14,024 nt of DNA from Mollicutes bacterium (GCA_003551455.1 PUMR01000027.1:1-14024), one strand, 5' to 3'; shown: positions 1-8,147, counted from the stretch's first letter. The notes: a model not told the origin generated them from the letters alone. Numbers and translations are program-made.

Positions 1-1
1 C

Positions 2-865
2 GAGGAACTGGGCGAAGACCGCCCCCTCATGCTTTTGAACAACTACATCCGCGCCAGCCAGAACACCCCGGGGGTGAGCTACAGGCGTGATGTCGCCCGC
101 CGGGTGAACCGCTTCAAACTGGAGACCGCGTGTGACACGTGCGTGCACGGGGACATCCATTATCTCTATCCCGAAAAGAGCCTTGATTTGGCCCTCCGTC
201 ATCTCGAGGACTATCAGGAGGTCTCTGCGGAGGTCTTGTTCGAGTCGCTCGGATCCATGCTCTATTCCTATTACGACGGCGACATAAGGACCCGCGAGGA
301 CGCGCTCGCCTATTACCTGGAAATCATGGACGCCTATGACGGCCGCGGGCATTTCCTGTATCCGAACGCCTATGCCTATCCTTATACGAAAGACTTCTAT
401 CATGCGCCGCTCTACAACTCGCAGCTGAAATATTTCGACGATCTCGTCCCCTTCCTCTCCATCGTCCTCCGGGGGCACATGGAACTCTTCAGCCCCTTCA
501 TGAACTTCAACGGCCTCGGCCGCGAACAACTCCTCATGCTCGTCGATTTCGGCATCAACCCCGCCTATCTCTTGACGGAAGAACGGGCCGGGGCGCTCAG
601 AGGGAGCGACATCGAATATCTCTACACCACGAGCCACGAGATGTGGGGCGAGAGGATCATAGAAGAATACCATTTCGTGAACGAGGCCCTGCGCCATGTC
701 GCGGGTGAGGCCATCACCGACCGCCGTGCGCTCGCACCGGGCGTCGTCAGGGTCACCTATGCGAACGATGTCGAGATCACCATCAACTACACTTCGCAGA
801 CCTTCACCCGTGATGATCTGGAAATCGAGCCCCTACATTACCACATCGGGGGTGAGGGCGCATGA
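2..865 (+). CDS. DUF5696-like protein, C-terminal part (5' end outside window)
   Basis: The reading frame is open from the first base, so this is the last 287 residues of a longer protein; no start is visible. The tyrosine/proline-rich stretch with FLYPNAYAYPYT and FYHAPLYNSQ, then FSPFMNFNGLGREQLLMLVDFGINPAYLLT, and an ending on APGVVRVTYANDVEITINY resemble, from memory, the C-terminal half of DUF5696 proteins. These are large Bacillota proteins of unproven function often encoded beside sugar ABC permeases; a TIM-barrel hydrolase-like fold is possible. Its TGA stop overlaps the ATG of the first permease (ATGA), so the two are almost certainly co-translated. The context (permeases, GH16, GH3) suggests a part in glycan handling, but no catalytic residue can be named with confidence. 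The family assignment is moderately sure; the function is not known. Confidence 0.7.
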   Translation, partial: EELGEDRPLMLLNNYIRASQNTPGVSYRRDVARRVNRFKLETACDTCVHGDIHYLYPEKSLDLALRHLEDYQEVSAEVLFESLGSMLYSYYDGDIRTREDALAYYLEIMDAYDGRGHFLYPNAYAYPYTKDFYHAPLYNSQLKYFDDLVPFLSIVLRGHMELFSPFMNFNGLGREQLLMLVDFGINPAYLLTEERAGALRGSDIEYLYTTSHEMWGERIIEEYHFVNEALRHVAGEAITDRRALAPGVVRVTYANDVEITINYTSQTFTRDDLEIEPLHYHIGGEGA

Positions 866-1902
866 AGAGACGGTTTTCCGCTTGGCGGGAAAAGATCGCC
901 GACCTTTATGATAGGTTGGACCGCACCGCGTTTGAACGCGTCCGGAAATTCCGGCATCGACTCACCCACAACCGGGTCGTCTTCATCAAACCGACACGCC
1001 TCGTACTCTTCAACCGCTTCGCCATCCCCCTCACCATCGAGAGGAGAAGGAGCGTCACCGGCTATGCCTTCATCATGCTCTGGATCGTGGGGTTCGCGAT
1101 TTTCGCCCTCTATCCGCTTTTCAACACGCTCTATCTCAGTTTCTTCAAGGTGCGGATGGACGGTGCCCTCCTCGACCTCGAGTTCGTCGGTATCGCGAAC
1201 TATCAAGCGGTCTTCCTCTCGGACCCCTATTTTGTGGAGATCCTTGTCGAATATGTGTTGGAGATGCTCATCAACGTCCCCGTGGTGATCACCTTCGCCC
1301 TCCTCATCGCGCTCCTCATCAACCAGAATGTGAAGGGCAGAGGGCTATGGCGGACGATTTTCTTCCTGCCCGTCGTCATCACTTCGGGTCCGGTCATCGC
1401 CGAACTCATGGACCAGGGGGCGACCACCCTGCCCGCCCTTTCCGACTATCGTTTCGTCGATATCGTGGTGGGCAATGTCGGCGGTTTTCTCGCCACGCCC
1501 TTGCAGGCTCTTTTCGACCAGATTCTCCTCATCCTCTGGTTCGCCGGCATCCAGATCCTCATCTTCCTCGCCGGCCTGCAAAAAATCGACAAGGAGATCT
1601 ATGAGGCCTCGAAGATCGACGGCGCCGGCCCCTGGGCATCGTTCTGGAAGATCACCCTTCCCTCGCTCATGCCCTTGATCATGGTCGCTGTGGTCTACAC
1701 CGTCGTCTCGATGAGCGTGTTCAGTCTCAACGAAGTCATCCTCTACATCCGCAACGTCATGCTCGGTGAATCGACACCCGCCCTCACCACGGGCCTCGGA
1801 TACAGCGCCACGCTCGCTTGGGTGTTCTTTATCGCCATGAGCCTCCTCATCCTCTTGTTTCTGGGTGTCCTCAGGATCCGCAAAGGGAGGGGGAGCGTAT
1901 GA
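862..1902 (+). CDS. Sugar ABC transporter permease (MalF/LplB type)
   Basis: A 346-residue integral membrane subunit of a carbohydrate ABC importer. Hydrophobic segments lie at about residues 67-92, 130-155, 165-182, 217-240, 270-292 and 316-337. The cytoplasmic EAA loop that docks on the ATPase is at about 248-271 (EASKIDGAG followed by FWKITLPSLMP), matching the family consensus. About 60 basic, hydrophilic residues precede the first membrane segment, which is longer than in ordinary LplB/UgpA-type permeases. The start is the ATG overlapping the upstream stop, and its own TGA overlaps the ATG of the second permease, giving tight translational coupling. The genes around it suggest beta-glucan oligosaccharides as substrate, but the substrate cannot be read from the permease itself. 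No substrate-binding protein or ATPase gene lies in the window. Confidence 0.92.
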   Translation: MKRRFSAWREKIADLYDRLDRTAFERVRKFRHRLTHNRVVFIKPTRLVLFNRFAIPLTIERRRSVTGYAFIMLWIVGFAIFALYPLFNTLYLSFFKVRMDGALLDLEFVGIANYQAVFLSDPYFVEILVEYVLEMLINVPVVITFALLIALLINQNVKGRGLWRTIFFLPVVITSGPVIAELMDQGATTLPALSDYRFVDIVVGNVGGFLATPLQALFDQILLILWFAGIQILIFLAGLQKIDKEIYEASKIDGAGPWASFWKITLPSLMPLIMVAVVYTVVSMSVFSLNEVILYIRNVMLGESTPALTTGLGYSATLAWVFFIAMSLLILLFLGVLRIRKGRGSV

Positions 1903-3002
1903 AAAGGCTGAAAGAGACGCCGAAACGCATCGGCAGACGCCTGAAGAGGGCCCTTCTCCGTCCCGTCCGCTATTTTGCCCAAATCGCCGTCCTTTTGAAG
2001 AAAAAGGAGTTCGACGAAGCGAAGAGCCGTCTGAAACACACGCTTCTCGGTATGAGTTTCACTGACGGGCTCTTGTTCAAGATGTTGATCTACGGCCTGC
2101 TTTTGAGTCTGGCTTACGTCTATCTCTATCCCGTCCTCTACATGGTGACGAACAGTTTCATGACCATGAGCGACATCATCAATGTCGCCGTGCGCTGGAT
2201 CCCCTCCAGTCTGAATTGGGAGAACTACCGACTGGTGTGGGAGGAGATGAACTATCCCCGAGCGCTCCGGCACGCTTTCATCCTCGCCGCCGTGCCGGCT
2301 TTGAGCGCGACCGTCTCTTCGGCGATCGTCGGCTATGGCTTCGCCCGTTATGATTTCCCTTTGAAGCGGGTCCTCTTCATCCTCATGCTCATGACCTTCA
2401 TCATCCCGCCGCAGATCACGATGATGCCCACCTTCCGCATGTATGCGAACTACGGCCTTCTCGGCACCATCCGGGCCTTCGTCTATCCCGCCGTCCTCGG
2501 CCAGGGGTTGAACGCGGCCATCTTCATCCTCATCTTCTATTCGTTCTTCAAGATGGTGCCCGTGAGTCTCGAGGAGTCGGCCAAACTCGACGGCGCCGGC
2601 CCCTTCAAGATTTTCACCCGCATCGCGCTGCCTTTGGCCGTGCCCGCGATTATCATCGTCTTCCTTTTCAGCTTCGTCTGGTACTACAACGAGACCTATC
2701 TTTCCGGTCTCTTCCTCCGGGGCAGCGAGATGTCCACCCTGCCCCTGCTCTTACAGCAATACATCGACAACTATACCAGCATCTATCCCGAAGGCTCGCC
2801 CGCCCGCGAACTGATGCAGGCCGTGAAGCTCGCCGGCAACGTGCTCACGCTCTTGCCGCTGCTCATCCTCTATTTCTTCACGCAACGCCATTTCGTGGAA
2901 AGCATCGACCGTACGGGAATCACAGGAGAGGGACAACATGAAAAGAAAAATGAGCACCCTCGTCCTCATCGTATTTGTGATCTTCTTGCTTGCCGCATGT
3001 GA
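1899..3002 (+). CDS. Sugar ABC transporter permease (MalG/YtcP type)
   Basis: The partner permease, 367 residues from the ATG that overlaps the previous stop; an upstream in-frame ATG at 1818 lies inside the first permease gene and is unlikely. A basic N-terminus of about 55 residues precedes membrane segments near 62-85, 125-147, 157-172, 197-218, 247-265 and 312-328. The EAA loop is at about 226-249 (EESAKLDGAGPFKIF, then IALPLAVP). The family's usual ending FVESIDRTGITG is at 332-343. After that the frame runs on for 24 more residues that overlap the start of the GH16 gene by 65 bases; this tail is unlike the family and looks like simple read-on to the next stop. The protein pairs with the first permease to form the channel for an imported sugar, inferred to be beta-1,3-gluco-oligosaccharides. 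Confidence 0.9.
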   Translation: MKRLKETPKRIGRRLKRALLRPVRYFAQIAVLLKKKEFDEAKSRLKHTLLGMSFTDGLLFKMLIYGLLLSLAYVYLYPVLYMVTNSFMTMSDIINVAVRWIPSSLNWENYRLVWEEMNYPRALRHAFILAAVPALSATVSSAIVGYGFARYDFPLKRVLFILMLMTFIIPPQITMMPTFRMYANYGLLGTIRAFVYPAVLGQGLNAAIFILIFYSFFKMVPVSLEESAKLDGAGPFKIFTRIALPLAVPAIIIVFLFSFVWYYNETYLSGLFLRGSEMSTLPLLLQQYIDNYTSIYPEGSPARELMQAVKLAGNVLTLLPLLILYFFTQRHFVESIDRTGITGEGQHEKKNEHPRPHRICDLLACRM

Positions 3003-4092
3003 TAGAAGCGGCTACGACAACCGTTCCCTCGTGAGCGAAGAGTGCGCCCACCTCGGCAACATCGGCGACTGGCAGCCCGTCTGGTGCGACGAGTTCGAAG
3101 AGGACGGACTGCCCGATTTCGCCCGCTGGGGGTATGATGTCGGCGGTCACGGCTGGGGGAATCAAGAACTCCAATACTACACGAACGCCAATCCGGACAA
3201 CGCCTTCATCGAGGACGGCGTCCTCCATATCCGGGCGTTGAAGAACGGACAAGGCAATCGGGACTACACCTCCGCCCGCCTCGTCACGAAATGGCGGGGG
3301 GATTGGGAATACGCCCGCATCCAGGTGAAGGCCCGCATGCCTTCGGGAACCGGCGTCTGGCCCGCGATCTGGATGTTGCCGACGGAAAACCGCTACGGCG
3401 GCTGGCCCCACAGCGGCGAGATCGACATCATGGAATATGTCGGCTATGACCCCGGCGTCGTCCACGGCACCATCCACACCGGGGCCTACAACCACATGGA
3501 GGGCACGCAGATCGGCTACTCGAAAGAGGTGCCCACCGTCGAGGACGAATTCCATCTCTACGAGATGATCTGGGAGCCCCGTCGCATCGAACTCTTCATC
3601 GACGGCGAACGTTTCGCCATCTTCGGCTACAATCCCCTGACGAACGTCGACGTGGAGAACCATGCCGCCTGGCCTTTCGACCAACCCTTCCATCTCATCT
3701 TGAATCTCGCCATCGGCGGCACCTGGGGCGGTAGGCACGGCGTGGACGATTCGATCTTTCCGCAAATGATGGAAGTGAAATACGTCCGCGTCTTCCAAAA
3801 GGACTATGCCGGGATGGACCAAGAGCCGCCCACAGCCCCCGGTGAGATCACTGTCCAAAGGAGCGGGTCCGATTACATCCGTTTGATGTGGGACCATGCC
3901 GAAGACGACGTGATGGTCCACCGCTACGAGATTTTCGTCGACGGCGAGCCGGTGGGCGATACGACCTTGAACGCCTTCCGGGTGGAAGGCCTCGATCCGG
4001 CCACCGAATACGAGATATCCGTGAGAGCCGTTGATTTCGCGGACAATCGCTCGGATGCGCGCACTGTGACGGCCGAGACCCTTCAGCCCTGA
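2938..4092 (+). CDS. Secreted GH16 endo-beta-1,3-glucanase (laminarinase) lipoprotein with FN3 domain
   Basis: A 384-residue enzyme predicted to cut beta-1,3-glucans such as laminarin outside the cell. It starts with a lipoprotein signal peptide (hydrophobic 7-20, lipobox LAAC, acylated Cys21), so it should be anchored to the outer face of the membrane. The GH16 domain spans about 45-288. The catalytic motif GEIDIME gives nucleophile Glu161, helper Asp163 and acid/base Glu166. The ExDxxE spacing (one extra residue, the beta-bulge) is typical of laminarinases rather than lichenases. Aromatic substrate-cleft residues include the GVWPAIWMLP strand at 139-148. A C-terminal fibronectin type III domain occupies about 296-382. 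The ATG is supported by AGGAGAGG at 2924-2931, seven bases upstream; ATG 2950 would also retain the signal peptide but is less well placed. It is the extracellular step of the glucan pathway; exact substrate is inferred. Confidence 0.93.
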   Translation: MKRKMSTLVLIVFVIFLLAACDRSGYDNRSLVSEECAHLGNIGDWQPVWCDEFEEDGLPDFARWGYDVGGHGWGNQELQYYTNANPDNAFIEDGVLHIRALKNGQGNRDYTSARLVTKWRGDWEYARIQVKARMPSGTGVWPAIWMLPTENRYGGWPHSGEIDIMEYVGYDPGVVHGTIHTGAYNHMEGTQIGYSKEVPTVEDEFHLYEMIWEPRRIELFIDGERFAIFGYNPLTNVDVENHAAWPFDQPFHLILNLAIGGTWGGRHGVDDSIFPQMMEVKYVRVFQKDYAGMDQEPPTAPGEITVQRSGSDYIRLMWDHAEDDVMVHRYEIFVDGEPVGDTTLNAFRVEGLDPATEYEISVRAVDFADNRSDARTVTAETLQP

Positions 4093-4186
4093 TACATCGG
4101 TTTGCATTACAAAGCAGATATGATACAGTAGAATGTTGCCTTGACAGCTGAATCGAGAGCACAAGCGAAAAGGAAGAGAGAGTGGT
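4093..4186 (+). promoter_or_regulatory. Leader between GH16 and lacI-type gene; possible promoter/operator
   Basis: This 94-base gap is AT-richer than its surroundings and has no terminator hairpin. Weak promoter-like elements can be seen: TTTGCA (4101-4106) 17 bases before TACAGT (4124-4129), and the -10-like TATGAT (4119-4124) and TAGAAT (4129-4134). TGATACA occurs twice (4090-4096 and 4121-4127), the first overlapping the GH16 stop. Autoregulation by the LacI-type protein at this site is plausible but unproven; no clean LacI-type palindrome with a central CG is visible. The ribosome site is the purine-rich AGGAAGAGAGAG at 4171-4182. Confidence 0.3.
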
Positions 4187-5215
4187 ATGATGGTCACCAT
4201 CAAAGACATCTCCAAAGCGAGCGGCTATAGTATCACCACCGTGAGCAAGGCCTTGAACAACTATCCCGACATTTCCATGTCCACCCGTGAGAAAATCCTC
4301 GCGCTTTGCGACGAGTTGGGCTATGTCCCGAATTCCTCGGCGCGTTCTTTGAAGACGCACCGTTCCTATACCATCGGCGTCGTCTACGAAGAGATCACGA
4401 ACCAGGGACTGCAACACCCCTTGTTCAGCCGGATACTCGAGCGGTTCCGCTATGTCTTGGAAGAGAAGGGCTACGACATCATGTTTCTCGCGCGGACCAT
4501 CGGCAACCAGAACGGATCCTACCTGGCCCATTCGCGCCGCAAACAGGTCGAGGGCGTCCTCGTGCTCTGCGCCGATTTCAATGACCCCAAACTCGTCGAA
4601 CTCTATGAGTCGGACATCCCCGCCGTGACCGTCGACTTCACCGTCCCCTCCGCCGTGAACATAACTTCCGACAATGCCAAGGGCGTCCGTCAGGCCGTCG
4701 ACCATCTGGTCGGCCTCGGCCATCGAGAGATCGCCCACATCCACGGCGACCGCACGAGTTTCATCGGCGGCGAAAGGAAGTATCACTTCGAGAAAGCCCT
4801 GGAAGAGAAGAACCTTCCCGTCCGGGCGGAATACCTCGTCGACGGACCGTTCTTCTCCCGGCAAGACGGTTACAGCGCGATGCGGCGTCTGCTCGCTTTG
4901 CGGAAAGTACCCTCGGCCGTCTTTTGCGCTTCCGACCTTCTCGCCCTCGGGGCCATGGAAGCCATCCGCGAGACCAAGCTCAGGGTGCCCAAAGACATCA
5001 GTGTCGTCGGCTTCGACGGTATCGAGCTCGGCCAGCACATCACCCCGCGTCTCACCACCGTCCGCCAAGACACCGTGGCCATCGGGGAAAAGGCCGCCGA
5101 GAGCCTTTTGGAACTGATCGAGAACCCGGAAAAGACCAATCTCGGCAAGACCCTGACCGTGGACACCGAACTTCTCGAAGGCGGCACGACCGCCAAGCCG
5201 GGGGGGAGTCGATGA
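4187..5215 (+). CDS. LacI-family transcriptional regulator
   Basis: A 342-residue DNA-binding regulator. The N-terminal helix-turn-helix and hinge (about residues 3-57) are classical: TIKDISKASGYSITTVSKAL, then YPDISMSTREKI and GYVPNSSARSLKT. Residues 62-335 form the periplasmic-binding-protein-like effector domain, with the family landmarks FCASDLLALGAMEA and VGFDGIELGQHITPRLTTVRQD. The start may be either of two adjacent ATGs (4187 or 4190). The gene sits between the extracellular GH16 and the intracellular GH16, and its TGA overlaps the next ATG, so regulator and enzyme are made from one transcript. It is inferred to repress the glucan genes until a beta-glucan breakdown product binds; the effector is not readable from the sequence. 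Confidence 0.93.
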   Translation: MMVTIKDISKASGYSITTVSKALNNYPDISMSTREKILALCDELGYVPNSSARSLKTHRSYTIGVVYEEITNQGLQHPLFSRILERFRYVLEEKGYDIMFLARTIGNQNGSYLAHSRRKQVEGVLVLCADFNDPKLVELYESDIPAVTVDFTVPSAVNITSDNAKGVRQAVDHLVGLGHREIAHIHGDRTSFIGGERKYHFEKALEEKNLPVRAEYLVDGPFFSRQDGYSAMRRLLALRKVPSAVFCASDLLALGAMEAIRETKLRVPKDISVVGFDGIELGQHITPRLTTVRQDTVAIGEKAAESLLELIENPEKTNLGKTLTVDTELLEGGTTAKPGGSR

Positions 5216-5913
5216 GGCTCGTCAAGCATTTCGATTTCACCAGGATGGACCGTCTCGATCCCGCCGAATGGAACATCGCCGTCGGCGACAAATGGGCGAA
5301 CAAGGAATTGCAGCGCTACACCGACAAGAAGAAGAACATCTATTTCGACGACGGTCTCGTTTTGCGCGCGACCTATGAAGACGGGATCTATGAGAGTGCG
5401 AGGGTGAACACCAGAGGCAAGTTCGCCTTCACCTACGGAAAGATAGACATCACCGCGAAGCTGCCGGGCGGAAAAGGCACTTGGCCGGCGCTTTGGCTGC
5501 TCTCCGACGATTTTCGCTATGGACACTGGCCGAAAAGCGGCGAGATCGACATCATGGAACATGTCGGCCGCCGGCCGGAGGATGTCTATATGTGCCTGCA
5601 CACGGAAAAATACAACCACAGGCGGGGCTCGGAGTATGAGAGCATCCAACGGGTGGAAGGCATCCAGGAAGGCTTTCACACCTTCAGCATCCTCTGGGAG
5701 CCCACAAGCATCACCTACTACATCGACGATGTGGAAAGGGTGCGCTACGAAAAAGGCGAAGACGGCCGCGACGCTTCCCGTTCCGGCTGGCCCTTCGACC
5801 ATCCCTTCCACATCATCATGAATCTCGCCGTGGGCGGCAGCTTGGGGAGAACGCCCGATCCCGCTGTTTTCCCCCGGGAGTTCCGGATCAAGGAAATCAG
5901 AATCCACCAATAG
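5212..5913 (+). CDS. Cytoplasmic GH16 endo-beta-1,3-glucanase-like enzyme
   Basis: A second GH16 enzyme, 233 residues, essentially a bare catalytic domain. It has the same ExDxxE laminarinase motif (GEIDIMEHVG): nucleophile Glu111, Asp113 and acid/base Glu116, all present. The substrate-cleft strand GTWPALWLLSDDFRYGHWPKSG (split around 89-110) and the late GWPFDHPFHIIMNLAVGGSLG block are conserved. There is no signal peptide, lipobox or membrane segment, so it should act in the cytoplasm, unlike the lipoprotein upstream. The ATG overlaps the TGA of the regulator; the frame is open well upstream inside the regulator gene, but the weak GGGGGGAG at about 5201-5207 and family alignment favour this start. 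Likely role: shortening imported beta-1,3-gluco-oligosaccharides for the GH3 enzyme downstream. Extracellular release by another route cannot be excluded. Confidence 0.9.
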   Translation: MRLVKHFDFTRMDRLDPAEWNIAVGDKWANKELQRYTDKKKNIYFDDGLVLRATYEDGIYESARVNTRGKFAFTYGKIDITAKLPGGKGTWPALWLLSDDFRYGHWPKSGEIDIMEHVGRRPEDVYMCLHTEKYNHRRGSEYESIQRVEGIQEGFHTFSILWEPTSITYYIDDVERVRYEKGEDGRDASRSGWPFDHPFHIIMNLAVGGSLGRTPDPAVFPREFRIKEIRIHQ

Positions 5914-5938
5914 AAGAAGGAGCGCAGGCTCCTTCTTC
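5913..5938 (+). repeat. Perfect hairpin without U-tract between GH16 and GH3 genes
   Basis: An 11-base-pair perfect stem (GAAGAAGGAGC, loop GCAG, GCTCCTTCTTC) begins on the last base of the GH16 stop codon. It is followed by ATTGACA instead of a run of T, so it is a poor intrinsic terminator. It may be a weak attenuator, or a stabiliser/processing stem that sets different levels of GH16 and GH3. The stem buries an AAGGAG sequence, but this is too far from the GH3 start to be its ribosome site. Confidence 0.6.
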
Positions 5939-5969
5939 ATTGACAAGAGAAAGAAGGTTGGAGCAAAAG

Positions 5970-8144
5970 ATGAAAGTAGAGAAAACACGCCTGGAAGTTC
6001 CCCCCGAAAGAGACGAGAAAACAGGAGAAGCCTTTGTCGAACGCCTGTTGGCAAAGATGAGTCTCGCGGAAAGAATCGGCCAACTCCATCAGGCGCCCTA
6101 TTATTCCGACATCGTCACGGGGCCCGCGTTCGACGCCCAAGATACCGTCCAAGACATAAAAGCGGGGAAGGTGGGATCCGTCCTCAACGTGACCGAGCCC
6201 GGAGTCATCCGCTCCTTGCAGGAGACCGCCCGCCACGAGAGCCCATCCGGCATCCCCCTCCTAATCTGTCTGGACATCATCCACGGGTTCCGGACGATCT
6301 TCCCCGTGAATCTCGCCCTGGCGGCGAGTTTCGATCCCGACCTCGTCCGCGAGGTCTCCCGCGCCGCCGCGTGGGAGGCATCGCGGGCGGGCCTCCATCT
6401 CACCTTCAGCCCGATGTGCGACATCGCCCGCGACCCCCGCTGGGGCCGCGTCATGGAAACGAGCGGCGAGGACCCCTATCTCGCTTCCGTGATGACGAAG
6501 GCCTACATCGAGGGCTATCAGGGAGAAGGTCTCGCCGCCGCGGACACCCTCGCTACCTGCGCCAAACATTTCGCGGGCTATGGCGCCATCGAGGCGGGAC
6601 GAGAATACAACACCGTCGACATCTCGGAAAGAACACTCCACCGGGTGCATCTTCCGCCTTTCCGCGCCGCCGTCGAAAGCGGTGTCCCCATGGTGATGAC
6701 GGCTTTCAACACCCTTTTCGACATCCCCTGCACGGCGAACGAAAAGCTTTTGCGAGACATCCTCCGCGAGAAGCTCGGCTTCAAAGGCGTCACCATCTCC
6801 GACTACACCTCGAGCGAGGAGATCATCAACCACAAGATCGCCAAGGATCACGAAGAGGTCGCGAAGAAGTGCTTCCAAGCGGGACTCGAGCATGAAATGG
6901 TATCGAAGACCTACAACGACCATCTGGCGTCCCTCGTCGAAGCGGGAGAGATCAAAGAAGAAGAAATCGACAAGGCCGCAAGGAGGATCCTGCTCTTGAA
7001 ATGGCGTCTCGGACTCTTCCACGACCCCTACCGGAACATGGCGGATTCCTCCGCAGAAAGCCTTTTTCTCCCGAAAACGCAAGCGCTCGCCCGAAAAGCC
7101 GCAAGAGAGAGCATGGTGCTCTTGGAAAACGACGGCGTCCTCCCCCTCGATGACGAGGGGAAAATCGTCTTCACGGGCTCGTATGTCGCCTCCCAAGACC
7201 TGCTTGGTGCCTGGAGCTGTCTCGGTAGAGAGGAGGAAGCCGTCTCCATCGCCGAAGCGCTTGAAAAAGAGGGCCGCGACCATCTCGTCATCCCCGCCGA
7301 AGACCCTTTGCCGGAAGAGGATCTCGCAAGGCTCGAGGAAAGCGAAGTCATCGTCGTGGCTGTCGGTGAAGGCTCCTCCCAATCTGGTGAAGGGAAGAGC
7401 CGCTCGCAGATCAGACTTTCCGATGAAGACGCCGCCCTCTTGGACCGGCTGGCCCCGCTTCCCCAAAAGAAGGTCGCCGTCATCTTCGCCGGTCGACCCC
7501 TCGTCCTCACGGGAATCAAAGACAAGGTGGACGCTTTGCTCTATGTTTTCCACCCGGGTTCTATGGGCGGACCCGCCGTCACCGACATCCTCTTCGGAAG
7601 GCACTCGCCCGCGGGACGCCTCACCATGTCCTTCCCCCGCAACGAGGGACAGATCCCCATCTATCACGGACAGCTCCCGACGGGCCGGCCGCATGGCAAG
7701 AAAAGGGCGGGCTACCGTTTCTCGAGCCGCTACACCGACATCGAGAACGAACCCCTCTATCCTTTCGGCCACGGCCTCACCTACGGCAACATCCGTTATG
7801 GCGACGTACGCCTCGACAAGGAAAGACTGAGCAAAGATGACATTTTGACCGTCAGTGTCACCATGGAAAACGAGAGCGACCGCCAAATCGAGGAAGTCGT
7901 ACAGTGCTATGTCGAAGCCTTGAGCTTCAGCGTGTCACGCCCGGTGAACGAACTTTGCGGCTTCCGCAAGGTGACCTTCTCGGCGGGAGAGAAGAAGGAG
8001 GTCGCCTTCACCCTCGGCATCGAGGCTTTCCGAAGCCATGACAAAGACCTGGTAGAGACCGCCGAAAAGACGGACTATCTCGTCAAGGTCGGTCCCGACG
8101 CGAAAACGACGAAGACCGCCAGAGTGCATGTGGAAGACGAATGA
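5970..8144 (+). CDS. Cytoplasmic GH3 beta-glucosidase (BglX-like)
   Basis: A 724-residue enzyme releasing glucose from the non-reducing ends of beta-glucan oligosaccharides. Domain order is GH3 N-terminal TIM barrel (about 20-345), GH3 C-terminal alpha/beta domain (about 380-600) and a fibronectin-III-like tail (about 640-722). The nucleophile is Asp278 in GVTISDYTS, the acid/base is Glu474 in QSGEGKSRSQ, and the substrate-binding Lys199-His200 pair lies in CAKHFAGYG. FSPMCDIARDPRWGR and EMVSKTYNDHL are BglX-type blocks. No signal peptide is present, so it works inside the cell, fitting the imported-oligosaccharide pathway. The ATG at 5970 has GGAG at 5960-5963, six bases upstream; a TTG at 5940 would add ten residues but lies against the hairpin and has no ribosome site. 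The gene ends at a strong terminator. Beta-1,3 preference is inferred from the neighbouring GH16 enzymes; beta-1,4 or xyloside activity is possible. Confidence 0.94.
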   Translation: MKVEKTRLEVPPERDEKTGEAFVERLLAKMSLAERIGQLHQAPYYSDIVTGPAFDAQDTVQDIKAGKVGSVLNVTEPGVIRSLQETARHESPSGIPLLICLDIIHGFRTIFPVNLALAASFDPDLVREVSRAAAWEASRAGLHLTFSPMCDIARDPRWGRVMETSGEDPYLASVMTKAYIEGYQGEGLAAADTLATCAKHFAGYGAIEAGREYNTVDISERTLHRVHLPPFRAAVESGVPMVMTAFNTLFDIPCTANEKLLRDILREKLGFKGVTISDYTSSEEIINHKIAKDHEEVAKKCFQAGLEHEMVSKTYNDHLASLVEAGEIKEEEIDKAARRILLLKWRLGLFHDPYRNMADSSAESLFLPKTQALARKAARESMVLLENDGVLPLDDEGKIVFTGSYVASQDLLGAWSCLGREEEAVSIAEALEKEGRDHLVIPAEDPLPEEDLARLEESEVIVVAVGEGSSQSGEGKSRSQIRLSDEDAALLDRLAPLPQKKVAVIFAGRPLVLTGIKDKVDALLYVFHPGSMGGPAVTDILFGRHSPAGRLTMSFPRNEGQIPIYHGQLPTGRPHGKKRAGYRFSSRYTDIENEPLYPFGHGLTYGNIRYGDVRLDKERLSKDDILTVSVTMENESDRQIEEVVQCYVEALSFSVSRPVNELCGFRKVTFSAGEKKEVAFTLGIEAFRSHDKDLVETAEKTDYLVKVGPDAKTTKTARVHVEDE

Positions 8145-8147
8145 TGT

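Noticed and set aside
4141..4169. TTGACA at 4141 as a -35 box for the LacI-type gene
   Set aside because: At the proper distance (4164-4169) the sequence is AGCGAA, not a -10 element.
2920..5068. Two long minus-strand open frames (2920-4215 and 3848-5068)
   Set aside because: They are antisense to the GH16 lipoprotein and LacI-type genes, lack ribosome sites and give unrecognisable, Asp/Val/Gly-rich proteins.
6261..7886. Long open frame (541 codons) on the minus strand
   Set aside because: It lies entirely opposite the GH3 gene, whose domains and catalytic residues are clear. GC-rich codon bias on one strand commonly opens the opposite frame; the translation is low in complexity and resembles no family.
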